Assembly (NCBI RefSeq): GCF_004343605.1
Contig: NZ_POSF01000015.1
Span: 255,535-319,534, forward strand
Direction: 5' to 3'
DNA: 64,000 nucleotides
Source: Dehalobacter sp. 12DCB1
GTDB lineage: Bacteria; Bacillota; Desulfitobacteriia; Desulfitobacteriales; Syntrophobotulaceae
Both the position numbers and the translations under genes were made by a program. This document shows, piece after piece, positions 26,044-35,573 of the stretch (position 1 is the stretch's first letter; each line of letters begins with the position of its first letter). The notes beneath the pieces were generated by a model. It searched no databases and was not told the origin of the DNA. It was given only the letters and a program-made list of their open reading frames with translations.

Positions 26044-26410
26044 CTCTTTTTTCCTCCTTACCGACCCAACAATAATTTTTTTTCATCATATCACAACCGG
26101 CTGCCCAAATCGTCTGCTTTGGAGTCAATTGCCAATATTAAAGGGTTAAACGCAAAATACCGGCCTTCGCCGGTATCTCCAGATTCTTTATTATCTTTAG
26201 TGTAGCATCTTTAATCATATTGTCTCTTATCTGATCATTCATTCCAGCTTATAGATTAATAAGTGAAACAGACAGCGTACGTTCCACTGCCTGTTTCTGC
26301 CACCTCGTCCACCTTTTCTCCCAGGAAGGTTCCCCGTCCTTCCAATTAATTATTTTACTTGATGATATTTTCAAATGCAAGTGCTAATCCAAATATGTTC
26401 AAAATAGGTA
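26044..26410. other. Intergenic region between thrC and acs with two hairpins
   Basis: No gene is seen in these 367 bases. Two inverted repeats stand out: ATACCGGC-cttc-GCCGGTAT (26157-26176, perfect 8 bp, followed by TTTTGC on the minus strand) and GAAACAGACAG/CTGCCTGTTTC (26265-26297, one mismatch). Either could end transcription of thrC, whose stop lies at 26411. Confidence 0.5.
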
Positions 26411-27892
26411 CTAGTCCTTAAGAAACTTCTTTTCCAGATAAGCGGTAATTCCCTCAGGCTTGCACCGGAATACCTCCTGGGCAGGCTTCTCTCTTAAACC
26501 CTGCAGCCCAGAAGGGATATTCCAGCCTGTCAAAGTGCTGAGCCTGGTCAATGCTTCCCAGGGGCCATATTCTCTATACCTGTCACCGGCAATTGCTGTC
26601 AGCACGCTTTGAGCAAACTTGAAAGGACTCGCTGTTGAAGTCAGTACTGTAAACGTTCTATCCCCGCTGTTTTCTCGATAATCGTTGTAAACCTTCATCG
26701 CGACAGCCGTATGAGGATCCAGCAGATAGTTGTCCTCTTCATATACTTTTTTGATGATTTCAAAAACACCCTCTTCATCCGTCCAGCCAGCGGTCATATT
26801 CTCCCTGCATGCAGTCAAAGTATCCGGATCCACACTGAACTTTCCTTCGCTGGAGAGACGTTGAAACCAATTACTGATCTTGCTCGCATCCCTTCCGGAT
26901 ACTTCAAACAAAAAGCGCTCAAAATTACTGGAAATAAGAATATCCATTGAAGGGGACGAAGTCAGATAAAACGGCCGGTTGATCTCATAGGCTCCGGTCG
27001 TAAAGAAATCCGTAAGCACATTATTTTTATTTGAAGCACAAATCAGCTTGCCCAGCGGCAGTCCCATTCTTTTGGCATAGTAGGCAGCCAGAATGTTACC
27101 AAAATTGCCTGTGGGCACCACGATGTTGATCTTCTCTCCTGGGGCTGTTTTTCCGAGTCTTACCGCCTCAAGATAAGCCCAGAAATAATAAACGATCTGC
27201 GGTAACAGTCTTCCCCAATTGATTGAGTTTGCCGAGGAGAATACCATGTGGTTGGCTTTCAGTTTTTGTCGCAGTTCTTCAGATGAGAAAATCTTTTTTA
27301 CTGCAGTCTGGCACTCATCGAAATTACCATTCACCGCTGAAACAAAAGTATTTTCACCGCCTGTCGTGATCATCTGGCTTTCCTGGACTGCGCTGACACC
27401 GCCGTCGGGATAGAAAACCACAATTCGGGTACCCGGTACATCCTTGAAACCTTCCAGGGCTGCTTTGCCGGTATCTCCGGAAGTCGCAGTAAGGATCAGG
27501 ACCTCCACATTAAGTCCTAGTTCTTTAATACTTGCAGTAAGCAGATAAGGCAGCACTTGCAGGGCCATATCCTTAAAAGCAGCGGTCGGCCCGTGCCAGA
27601 GTTCTAGCATCCCGCAGCCACCGACTTCAACAAGTGGTGCGGGGTTTGACGTATCAAAACGTCCATCTCCATATATTTTTATTGCCTCTTCCAGCGTCCC
27701 TGCCGGTAGATCTCCACAATACAGCTTCATGATTTGCAGCGCAAGCTCGGCATAACTAGCGTTTACATATTGCTTCCAATCCACACAGGGGATCTCCTGA
27801 GGAACAAACAGGCCTCCCTGAGGTACCATTCCTAGAGCAATCGCCTGGGCAGCGGTTTGGGCATCGAGGTTGCCGCGGGTACTAAGATACAT
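26411..27892 (-). CDS. thrC: Threonine synthase
   Basis: PLP enzyme making threonine from O-phosphohomoserine. The 493-residue protein begins MYLSTRGN and has HGPTAAFKDMALQ with the PLP lysine, TATSGDTGKAALEGF (phosphate loop), VPTGNFGNILAAYYAK and the TASPFKF C-terminal segment, as in the long bacterial/yeast-type ThrC. GGAGGAG five bases before the ATG at 27892 sets the start; codons upstream to 27937 have none. hom and thrB are not adjacent. Confidence 0.95.
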   Translation of the reverse strand: MYLSTRGNLDAQTAAQAIALGMVPQGGLFVPQEIPCVDWKQYVNASYAELALQIMKLYCGDLPAGTLEEAIKIYGDGRFDTSNPAPLVEVGGCGMLELWHGPTAAFKDMALQVLPYLLTASIKELGLNVEVLILTATSGDTGKAALEGFKDVPGTRIVVFYPDGGVSAVQESQMITTGGENTFVSAVNGNFDECQTAVKKIFSSEELRQKLKANHMVFSSANSINWGRLLPQIVYYFWAYLEAVRLGKTAPGEKINIVVPTGNFGNILAAYYAKRMGLPLGKLICASNKNNVLTDFFTTGAYEINRPFYLTSSPSMDILISSNFERFLFEVSGRDASKISNWFQRLSSEGKFSVDPDTLTACRENMTAGWTDEEGVFEIIKKVYEEDNYLLDPHTAVAMKVYNDYRENSGDRTFTVLTSTASPFKFAQSVLTAIAGDRYREYGPWEALTRLSTLTGWNIPSGLQGLREKPAQEVFRCKPEGITAYLEKKFLKD

Positions 27893-28163
27893 TTTTTCTC
27901 CTCCAATAATCACTATGCAATATTTTAAATTATCCAATGATTGATATTTTACTTGATTTTATATGAAAAGGCACGTAAAAACAATATAACTATAATAGAA
28001 TCCTGCTGAACTATCAAGCATTATCCTGTATTAATTTGGGTTGGATACAAGGTATTTTACGTCTGACCAAGAATATATTGGATAAGCGGCTGGTGCGCTG
28101 GATAAAATGACTCATGTAACTTGGGCATTTCTAAGCTGAAAACCAAAAGAAAGGCAAGATACG

Positions 28164-29543
28164 ATGAAGGAAAATTTAATCCGCAAATACAGACAGACTT
28201 TACTGCTTGGCTTAATCAAGGTGATCCAGGAATTGTTCCCCGAAGAAATGCTGAAGATTCCTTATTCCATCCTTGACGGCGTTTATTGCGAATTTTCCGG
28301 CTCCCTGGTTTCTCCCAGAGAGGTCAGACAGATTGAAACAGCGTTAAAGAGCTGGGCTTATAATAAAAACTGCATTGAATTTTTGGGGAAAGAAGAGAAT
28401 TTTCATATCTACAAATTGGATGAAGCCATCATAAAATCAATTTATTCCGCCTTCGAGGATACTTCTGCCATCAAGGATTTTCAGCTCATACCATTTCAGC
28501 CTGGATTTATCCTGGATTTTTCTGATGACTCCGGAAATTTAGGAAACTATATTCTTCCGAAGAAACTTTCAGCAACCTATACGGAAACTCAGCGTTGGCT
28601 GGAAATCCAGGATCTCGCTGAAACCAAGGACGTGAATTCGTCTATCAAAAACGGCCGCTCCATCGATCTCATCAATATCGCCGAAGCTCTCCAGGAGAAA
28701 AAGATTGCTGATATTGCCGATAAAATAACCAGTGAAAATAAAAATGTCCGGATTGTTCTCATTTCAGGCCCATCCTCATCAGGCAAGACGACCTTTACCC
28801 AACGTCTCTCAACTCAGCTGATCGTTAATGGCCTGAAACCGATTTCCTTATCTCTGGACAACTATTACCTGAACCGGGAAAGCATTCCGCGTGATTCTTC
28901 CGGACAGCCCGATTTTGATTCACTTTATTCCCTTGACCTTCAATTACTCAATGAACACATGGAGAAACTTATTAGGGGAGAAACGATTCAGACGCCCCTA
29001 TTCAATTTTTTCACCGGGAAAAGAAATCTGGACGGAAATCATATCCGCCTCGGTGCAGACAATATCCTGCTGGTCGAAGGCATCCATGCGCTGAACCCAA
29101 GTTTGCTCACCATTAACAGTAACTCCTTCTTTAAAGTCTATATCAGTGCGCTTTTCCTGCTGAATATTGACCGCCATAACCGTGTCCCGACAACTGAAGC
29201 GAGACTGATCAGACGAATCGTACGCGACGATAAATTCAGAGGCTTTAGTCCGGAGCGGACCCTAAACCAGTGGCCAAGCGTAAGACGCGGTGAAAATACC
29301 AGTGTTTTCAGATACCAAGAGGAAGCCGATGTCATGTTTAATTCCAGCCTGCTCTTTGAAATGAACGCTTTGCGTCCCTTTGCCGAACCCCTTCTTAAAA
29401 AAATTCAAGAAACAGATATGTTTTACGATACTGCAATTCGTCTGCTGAACCTTCTGTCGTTTTTCGAACCCATGGACACATCCAATATCCCCTTAAATTC
29501 AATTCTCCGGGAATTTATCGGAGGAAGTATCTATAGTGAATAG
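28164..29543 (+). CDS. Uridine kinase-like P-loop protein with extra N-terminal domain
   Basis: A 459-residue protein. The C-terminal half is a phosphoribulokinase/uridine kinase-type NTPase: Walker A GPSSSGKTT (about residue 205), SLDNYYLNRE, DFDSLYSLDL, VEGIHALNP and RRIVRDDKFRG are all in place. The N-terminal 170 residues are not recognised; in related clostridial proteins this part is described as a TGS/ThrRS-like region, which is not obvious here. A nucleoside kinase role is likely, the substrate unknown. AAAGG precedes the ATG. nth follows immediately. Confidence 0.82.
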   Translation: MKENLIRKYRQTLLLGLIKVIQELFPEEMLKIPYSILDGVYCEFSGSLVSPREVRQIETALKSWAYNKNCIEFLGKEENFHIYKLDEAIIKSIYSAFEDTSAIKDFQLIPFQPGFILDFSDDSGNLGNYILPKKLSATYTETQRWLEIQDLAETKDVNSSIKNGRSIDLINIAEALQEKKIADIADKITSENKNVRIVLISGPSSSGKTTFTQRLSTQLIVNGLKPISLSLDNYYLNRESIPRDSSGQPDFDSLYSLDLQLLNEHMEKLIRGETIQTPLFNFFTGKRNLDGNHIRLGADNILLVEGIHALNPSLLTINSNSFFKVYISALFLLNIDRHNRVPTTEARLIRRIVRDDKFRGFSPERTLNQWPSVRRGENTSVFRYQEEADVMFNSSLLFEMNALRPFAEPLLKKIQETDMFYDTAIRLLNLLSFFEPMDTSNIPLNSILREFIGGSIYSE

Positions 29544-29571
29544 CCATAACATATCATCCAAGGAGAAAATA

Positions 29572-30225
29572 ATGGAACCCAGCAGGCTTATGATGAGTGA
29601 TTGTAAAATGAACCGCATTCTTTGTATTTTAGAACAAACCTATCCAGAAGCGCACTGTGAGCTGAATTTCCGCAACCCCTTTGAGCTCCTTGTCGCAACG
29701 ATTCTCAGTGCCCAGACAACAGATCAAAAGGTCAACAAAGTAACAGCTGTTCTTTTCGAACGCTGCCCTACTCCCCAAAAAATGTTGGAGATCACTCCCC
29801 GCAAGTTCGAAGAAATCATTCACCCGATCGGGCTCTTCCGTACCAAAGCCAAAAATATTTTGCAAACCTGTCAGCTGCTTATTGAAAAATATCACGGAGA
29901 TGTCCCCGCTAATCTGGATGACCTCGTAAAAATGCCGGGGGTTGGCCGTAAAACGGCCGGAGTGGTCTTAGCAAATGCCTATGGCATTCCCGCTTTGCCT
30001 GTGGATACCCACGTACTGAGGGTTGCCAATCGGCTCGGCCTGTCCCTGGAAAAAGACCCTTCTAAAGTAGAAAAAGAGCTTACTGCTCTTATCCCCAAGG
30101 AACTATGGATTGATACCCACCACCGTTTGATTTTTCACGGCCGTAGACTTTGCCATGCTCGGAAGCCGGAATGCCCGGCCTGTCCTTTGAAAGACTGCTG
30201 TCCGACATTTACTAGCCCTTCCTAG
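29572..30225 (+). CDS. nth: Endonuclease III (DNA glycosylase/AP lyase)
   Basis: Removes oxidised pyrimidines and cuts the abasic site. The 217-residue protein has the helix-hairpin-helix with the catalytic lysine (MPGVGRKTAGVVLA), the catalytic aspartate in PVDTHV, and the C-terminal 4Fe-4S ligands in the pattern C-x6-C-x2-C-x5-C (CHARKPECPACPLKDC). AAGGAG six bases before the ATG at 29572 fixes the start; a GTG at 29536 overlaps the kinase gene by eight bases. Co-transcription with the kinase is likely. Confidence 0.95.
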   Translation: MEPSRLMMSDCKMNRILCILEQTYPEAHCELNFRNPFELLVATILSAQTTDQKVNKVTAVLFERCPTPQKMLEITPRKFEEIIHPIGLFRTKAKNILQTCQLLIEKYHGDVPANLDDLVKMPGVGRKTAGVVLANAYGIPALPVDTHVLRVANRLGLSLEKDPSKVEKELTALIPKELWIDTHHRLIFHGRRLCHARKPECPACPLKDCCPTFTSPS

Positions 30226-30265
30226 TCTTCCGAAATAAAATGATATCTTAAGCATTAGTGCTTCT

Positions 30266-30631
30266 TTAGCTTTTTCCAGAATGAATACCCTTTGAACATA
30301 AGTCTGCCCGTTTTTTTTGCTGCCCCGGTTTCTTTTCATCGATAAGCTGAACTCTGGCCGTTTCACTAACCAATTTGATATTGGCTGCAGAAGCGGCCAG
30401 ATCTTCCACCATCTCAGGCAATTTCGCATTAATAACGTTTAAGGTTTCCTGCACCTCCCCGATAAATACTTCAGCTTTGGCAACAGCATCCCGGACTGTG
30501 TTTAATGCACTGTCCATTGCTTGCATAGTCCGGCGTGCTGAACGCAGCAGCACAAGCAGATATATCCCGGCAGAGCAGAATATGACCGTTAAGAGCACGG
30601 CGCAAATCAGTGCATAATTTGTAGCATTCAT
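30266..30631 (-). CDS. DUF948-like single-pass membrane protein
   Basis: A 121-residue protein: N-terminal membrane helix (about residues 5-28) followed by a long amphipathic helix (about 30-90) with heptad-like spacing and a basic tail. This matches the DUF948 group of small Firmicute stress/envelope proteins, by architecture rather than by motif. GGTGG lies before the ATG at 30631. It follows the PRC-barrel gene after 13 bases, so the two are one operon. Confidence 0.72.
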   Translation of the reverse strand: MNATNYALICAVLLTVIFCSAGIYLLVLLRSARRTMQAMDSALNTVRDAVAKAEVFIGEVQETLNVINAKLPEMVEDLAASAANIKLVSETARVQLIDEKKPGQQKKRADLCSKGIHSGKS

Positions 30632-30644
30632 TTTTATTTCCACC

Positions 30645-31484
30645 CTATTTTACAACATGAGCCGTCAACTGCATTAACGTGCTGCGATTTTTTACCCCGG
30701 ACAGATTCTCACCCGTAATTTGCTCTCCTGCTTTTAGTACTGTACCATTCTCAAGCTGAATGTCATTATTCAGCGTTTTTCCGAGCAGAAACTGAAGCTG
30801 CCGCTGCTCAAAGACATTAAAATCCTCCGGATATATGATTGTCTCATTATTTTCAGCGGTTTTTAGTAAACTTTCACTCTTGCCAAATTGTTCAATTTTC
30901 TTCTTCAGAAGCTCTTTTTCACTCAAGGCTGAGCTCTCCTTACCGCTTGATGACTCGGGTGACTCTAAAGCCTTGTTCCGTTCCGGCTTAATCTGTTCTT
31001 TGACTTGTTTTCCTGCAGAAGGATTGTCATCAATTAAAATGATCTCCTTGCCGTACGTGATCACGTGATCACATTTAAATTCGCTGCATTTCCCTTGCGG
31101 ATCAACGACCTCACAGGCCGAAATCTTTCCGTTTTTTTCATCGAACAATATTTCCTTGACCTGACCTATCAAGCACCCCCGGGTCGTTAGAACCTGAGAA
31201 CCAACGACCTTAACATCTTTTTTCAAGAGTTCCACGGCAAGGTCGTTATGCGCAACATCCTGAACAACGGTGCTATCATTGATAATTAATGCATAATCCC
31301 CTAGCCCCAGGATATCGGCGTAAGCGATTAATCTTGCACCAAAATAATCTGACGGCTGGTCGATGACAAAGAAAGCCAAACTCCCATCCTCAGAATTAAT
31401 GATGATGTCTTTGACAGTGCTGATTTGCTTTCCTTCATTAATGTTGATGATTTTCAAACCCCGAATTTCTGCCGAAGACTTCAT
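30645..31484 (-). CDS. PRC-barrel protein with extended C-terminus
   Basis: A 279-residue protein with two PRC-barrel units (about residues 5-75, GLKIININEGKQISTVKDI; and 90-155, LTTRGCLIGQVKEILFDEKNG), a charged low-complexity linker (about 160-205) and a unique C-terminal part (about 210-279). GGGAGG precedes the ATG. In an operon with the DUF948-like membrane protein. It resembles the shorter PRC protein at 1239-1703 in its first 155 residues. Function unknown; a scaffolding role at the membrane is a guess from the partner gene. Confidence 0.78.
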   Translation of the reverse strand: MKSSAEIRGLKIININEGKQISTVKDIIINSEDGSLAFFVIDQPSDYFGARLIAYADILGLGDYALIINDSTVVQDVAHNDLAVELLKKDVKVVGSQVLTTRGCLIGQVKEILFDEKNGKISACEVVDPQGKCSEFKCDHVITYGKEIILIDDNPSAGKQVKEQIKPERNKALESPESSSGKESSALSEKELLKKKIEQFGKSESLLKTAENNETIIYPEDFNVFEQRQLQFLLGKTLNNDIQLENGTVLKAGEQITGENLSGVKNRSTLMQLTAHVVK

Positions 31485-31598
31485 TTTCCGATATCCTCCC
31501 GCCTATTAAAAATGACTATCATTGTTCTCAATGTAGTTCTACAATCATACAAAATTCTCCTTCTTTATCGAATAAAATACAACTGCAACCTTGTTGCT

Positions 31599-33041
31599 TC
31601 AATAATTGAATAAGGTCCATATGAGGCTGAAGCAAAGTGTGGCCAGCCAGGGCAGCACGTTCAACCGGACAATCTGTGCGGCATCTGTTTGCGTGACCGC
31701 ACTAACAATAGCCGGAAATCCCCATGGAATCACTGCAGCGTCTGTCCAGATCGCCGTAACCTGCCCCAGAACGGCTAAAGGAACAGCTGAAATCCCAGCA
31801 GCCTGTCCAAGAGCTGCTGCAATCCCGCCGGCTAACGGCAGAGCAGCAAAACCCGATCCGCTCATTGCCCCCAATACCGCTGTCAGCATCACCAGCAAGG
31901 CACAGGAATACTTATTAAGCACCACAATACCAGATAAATTATTGGCCAATTGTTCCAGATAACCCGCTCCTTGGTGCAGTAGCACGTTTTCGTAACCGGA
32001 ATGCGTCCCGAGAAGGAAGAAACCTGATATTATAACGATCGGGGCAAATACCTCCATCGAAAACTTCATTCCGGTCTGGATATACCGCCCAAAAGTATTA
32101 AACGATGTCTTATAATCAGCCAGAACCGTACCAAGAATCAGGACAAGTAACGTTACGCCGCCTATAACCGCTACGGCACTGTCTCCCCGCAGTTTGCCAT
32201 AGATCAGCCAGATCACTGCCAGCAAGTAAAATGCAGCTGCCGTCAGGGCCAGGATCGTTCTTTTTCTTTTCTGACTCTGATGGTTTTGCTTTATCGGAGG
32301 AAGTGCATCAAGTTCTTCTTGTTCTTCTTGTTCTTGCGCCTTTTGCTGCTCCTCCCCCTTCTGGCCGTCCAGTCGTTCCCTGTTGTCTACCAACTTGTAC
32401 ACAGGAATGTTTTTCTTTTGCTGAACCGTCATTACCCGAAAGCCGATCAAAGAAGCGATGATTCCGCTTCCGCATACGAGCGGCAGAGACTGCCATAAGA
32501 CCTGCTCCATAGCAACGCCGGCTGACCTGGCAGTAAGACCGGGCGCACCCTGAATTACGTAATCACCGGCCAGCGCAATTCCTTCGCCAAAAATGCAAAG
32601 ACCAACCGCCAAACCAAGCGGAGAGATCCGACTGCGGTGAATCAGTGGAAGGATCAAAGCCCCTAGCAGGGAAACTGCAGGTGTCGGCCACAAAAATAAA
32701 CTTAGGGCAAGAAGCATAGCCCCTGCGAGCCAGTACAAAAAAGCGGCATTTTTAATCTTCAGGATTGGTTTGATTAGGATGGTTTCCGTTTCCGTTTCTT
32801 TCAGCATACCGGTCATAGCGACCACCAATCCAATCAGCAGAATGATCGGAAGCAGATCCGCAGCTGTCAGGAGAACTCCCCGGAAAGCAACCTGAATCCC
32901 CGCAACGAAGCTGCCGGTGTCCAGCGTGCCTACTGCCAAAAGTCCAAGGGCAGCAATGATTACCGGTTTTTTCTTAAAAGAAATGGCAATGATAATCAAA
33001 AGAATAAAAGCAAAGTAGACGAGCATGCCGGGACTTGGCAA
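31599..33041 (-). CDS. Polytopic ion/organic acid transporter-like protein
   Basis: A 480-residue protein with about 11-12 membrane segments in two halves separated by a highly charged cytoplasmic loop (about residues 205-265). The pattern (GEGIALAGDYV, LGAMSGSGFAALPLAGGIAAALGQAAG) suggests the ion-transporter superfamily of Na+/H+ antiporters and dicarboxylate carriers, but no family is pinned down. The loop contains an E/Q-rich tract encoded by a 9-base tandem repeat near 32308-32337. Start: TTG at 33041 has AAGGAAG upstream; the frame extends to 33071 without a site. Confidence 0.7.
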   Translation of the reverse strand: MPSPGMLVYFAFILLIIIAISFKKKPVIIAALGLLAVGTLDTGSFVAGIQVAFRGVLLTAADLLPIILLIGLVVAMTGMLKETETETILIKPILKIKNAAFLYWLAGAMLLALSLFLWPTPAVSLLGALILPLIHRSRISPLGLAVGLCIFGEGIALAGDYVIQGAPGLTARSAGVAMEQVLWQSLPLVCGSGIIASLIGFRVMTVQQKKNIPVYKLVDNRERLDGQKGEEQQKAQEQEEQEELDALPPIKQNHQSQKRKRTILALTAAAFYLLAVIWLIYGKLRGDSAVAVIGGVTLLVLILGTVLADYKTSFNTFGRYIQTGMKFSMEVFAPIVIISGFFLLGTHSGYENVLLHQGAGYLEQLANNLSGIVVLNKYSCALLVMLTAVLGAMSGSGFAALPLAGGIAAALGQAAGISAVPLAVLGQVTAIWTDAAVIPWGFPAIVSAVTQTDAAQIVRLNVLPWLATLCFSLIWTLFNY

Positions 33042-33122
33042 ACGATATTCACTTCCTTTTCCAAAAGACAAATGCTATACTTTTTTATGGGTTGAATCAT
33101 TTGAAATGAGAGGACTATGATC

Positions 33123-34508
33123 ATGAAACATTATGATATCGGTATTGTCGGCGGTGGAATTTCCGGCATAATGTGTGCCTATGAACTGATCAAACACAAC
33201 CCTCGGCTTAATATCTGCATTTTTGAAAAAGGAAACAATATATTCGACCGAAAATGCCCCCTGACCGAAAACAAATCAGCGAAATGTGCCAATTGCCCGA
33301 CCTGTGCGATCATGGAGGGGTTCGGAGGGTGCGGTTCCTTTTCTGATGGAAAATATAATTTTACCACCGAATTTGGTGGCTGGCTGAATGAGTATGTTTC
33401 CAATGACCATGTCATGGATCTGATAGAGTATATGGATTCCATTCTCGTTAACTTTGGCGCAACGACCAAACGTTTCAGTACTCAGACTCCCAAAGCGCGC
33501 GAAATCGGGAAAATTGCACTCCAAAATGACCTTCATCTTCTCCAGGCCGAAGTCAAACACCTCGGCACTGAGAATAATCTTAAAATTATGGCCAATATCT
33601 TCAACTTTTTGAAAGAAAAAATTGAAATCAGACATAAGACAGAAATCACCGATATCTCCCAGGATCAAGACAGGTATATTCTGTCCGCAGCCAGTGGTGA
33701 ATATTCCTGTGACTGTCTGGTCTGCGCGGTTGGCCGGGTTGGAAGCGAGTGGTTTACTTCACTATGCAGGAAGATGAGTATCCCAATGACAAACAACCAA
33801 ATTGATCTCGGCGTCAGAGTCGAGCTTCCTTACGAAGTGTTTAGTCAAATCACCGATGAAGTCTACGAGGCCAAGCTGCATTACTACACCCGGAAATACA
33901 ATGACCTGGTCAAAACCTTCTGCATGAATCCACGCGGACATGTTGTCACAGAAAATACCGTTGGCGTACTTACCGTAAACGGCCACAGTTATTCCGACGA
34001 TAAACTGAACAGCAGCAATACAAATTTTGCGTTGCTAGTCTGCAATAAATTTACATCGCCGTTCAACGAGCCTTTAAAATACGGTAAATATATCGCCACG
34101 CTTTCCAACATGCTTGGCGAAGGTGTCATTGTTCAGCGCTTTGGTGACCTGGTAAAAGGCCGGCGGACAAATGAAAAAAGAATGATGAAATCATTCACCA
34201 AACCCACTTTGCAATCCGCGAACGCCGGCGATCTCGGTCTAGCCCTCCCCAAACGCCATCTTGATAATATTATTGAAATGATCTATAAACTGGATAAAAT
34301 TGCACCTGGCACGGCAAATTACGATACGCTACTGTACGGCGTTGAAGTGAAATTCTATTCCGCCAGACCACATCTAAATAAGCAACTTGAAACGAAATAT
34401 CCGAATTTTTATGCGATCGGCGACGGTGCGGGAATTACACGCTCCCTGTCCCAATCCGCAGCCAGCGGCATCTACGCCGCCCGCAATATACTAAAAAAGC
34501 TTAGTTGA
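33123..34508 (+). CDS. FAD-dependent dehydrogenase-like protein (COG2509 type)
   Basis: A 461-residue flavoprotein with N-terminal GIVGGGISG dinucleotide motif and C-terminal FYAIGDGAGITRSLSQSAASG, the FAD-binding end of the COG2509 group. A cluster of cysteines lies near residues 42-62 (CPLTENKSAKCANCPTC) and could bind a metal or serve in redox. The physiological electron partners are unknown. ATG at 33123 is nine bases after GAGAGG; the ATG two codons earlier (33117) is only three bases from it. Divergent from the transporter gene; no partner gene follows. Confidence 0.82.
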   Translation: MKHYDIGIVGGGISGIMCAYELIKHNPRLNICIFEKGNNIFDRKCPLTENKSAKCANCPTCAIMEGFGGCGSFSDGKYNFTTEFGGWLNEYVSNDHVMDLIEYMDSILVNFGATTKRFSTQTPKAREIGKIALQNDLHLLQAEVKHLGTENNLKIMANIFNFLKEKIEIRHKTEITDISQDQDRYILSAASGEYSCDCLVCAVGRVGSEWFTSLCRKMSIPMTNNQIDLGVRVELPYEVFSQITDEVYEAKLHYYTRKYNDLVKTFCMNPRGHVVTENTVGVLTVNGHSYSDDKLNSSNTNFALLVCNKFTSPFNEPLKYGKYIATLSNMLGEGVIVQRFGDLVKGRRTNEKRMMKSFTKPTLQSANAGDLGLALPKRHLDNIIEMIYKLDKIAPGTANYDTLLYGVEVKFYSARPHLNKQLETKYPNFYAIGDGAGITRSLSQSAASGIYAARNILKKLS

Positions 34509-34580
34509 CAGCAGAGTTTTGTCCCACCGCATACTAGTATACCGTTCTCTAAATAACTGGACATTTAAACCTTCATGCTG

Positions 34581-34686
34581 GGTCTGCGCGCCACAGTTCC
34601 GGCGCAAGCGGAGCATGGATGCGGAGCGCGGCTGTTAGCGCCAGGGAGGGCGCTATCTGCCGAGAGCGGAATGTGGCGCGCAGACC
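34581..34686. repeat. Structured intergenic repeat, copy B
   Basis: A perfect 15-bp inverted repeat GGTCTGCGCGCCACA (34581-34595) and its complement (34672-34686), extended inward by TTCC/GGAA. The plus-strand interior is AAGCGGAGCATGGATGCGG, AGCGCGGCTG, hairpin TAGCGCC-agggag-GGCGCTA closed by CGGC/GCCG, then CGAGAGCGG. Compared with copy A the interior is nearly identical, while both the outer arms and one inner base pair (T-A versus A-T) have changed together. Fills most of the gap between the flavoprotein gene and the HAD pseudogene. Confidence 0.85.
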
Positions 34687-34747
34687 AGACCCGAATGAAT
34701 ATAATTTGTCAAATTATTAAAGGCCAATGTACTAGAAATCGTATAAA

Positions 34748-35429
34748 CTATAGACGGCTTTCGAGATAGCCGAACGCTTCATCAAAATTCGGGTAGTTGC
34801 AGATGCCTTCGGCTCTGGCGGTATCCCCGATCATAAGGAAGTCCTTTGTTTCGTCTTTCATTGGCAAATCGACAATCGTATTTCCGAATACAATAACTTC
34901 CTCACTGCAAATATCAAGAATATCTTTGATGACAGCAAGGGCCCGCCCCTTGCTGTTTTGATTAGGCATGATTTCCACACAATCATCATATTTATTGATT
35001 TTATAATGGTTTTTCTTCACCGTTTCCAGAGCTTGTGCTGCCTGATGCAGTGAATTAATCCTTGCTAAATTCTTAGGTGCTGCAGTCAGCATCGTCTGAT
35101 TAGGCTGGAACCAAAGATCCGGAAATCTTTTTAGAAGGTCTTGCTTCATTTCTTCACCTATCTGGTGCGGAATAGCTTCAAGCTTTTTCTCCCATTTACG
35201 CAGCGGCTCAAAAATAACGCCGCCGTTTTCTCCTGCAACCAAAGGTTGACAGATCCCAATTCCCCTGGCCAATCCCGCCAGATAGGAAGCCGTCCGACCG
35301 GAAATAAAAACAATTCTGATCCCCTGACGTTCCAGCGATCTTAATTTACAGGCTACCTGGGCAGGAATCGGATCGTCCGTTGGTGCCAGGGTGCCGTCAA
35401 TATCAAATACAGCAAGCTTGATTCCTATG
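34748..35429 (-). pseudogene. Decayed Cof-like HAD phosphatase
   Basis: The 5' end encodes IKLAVFDI and then, one base out of frame, DGTLAPTDDPIPAQ: an extra T in a TTT run at about 35399-35401 breaks the catalytic DxDGT motif. In the first frame the codon placed eight bases after GGAGG is ATA (35429), not ATG, so the start also looks lost. Downstream the frame is intact to 34748 and shows FISGR (motif II), ENGGVIF and KGRALAVIKDI, but motif IV reads FGNTIVDLPM where GDxxND is expected. A shorter product from TTG at 35416 (AGGA upstream) is possible but would lack the nucleophile Asp. A sequencing error could explain the frameshift, less easily the other changes. Confidence 0.75.
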
Positions 35430-35573
35430 CTAATCCCCTCCTTGATTGTACGAATACTTTCTAATACACCAAAGAACCAACCGTATAGTTGTATCCCGAA
35501 GGAGATTTTCTAATTCAATAAATATTTATTAATCAATTATTTGACTTCTCTCATATTCGCCGATATGTAGTCT

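Noticed and set aside
31511-31523. Fur-box-like AATGACTATCATT upstream of the PRC-barrel gene
   Set aside because: Only a 5-bp dyad with a partial match to the Fur consensus, and the downstream genes have no iron link.
35273-35429. Functional HAD enzyme from the TTG at 35416
   Set aside because: The frame is open, but the product would lack the nucleophile Asp of the DxD motif, whereas the other frame encodes a perfect motif up to the extra base.
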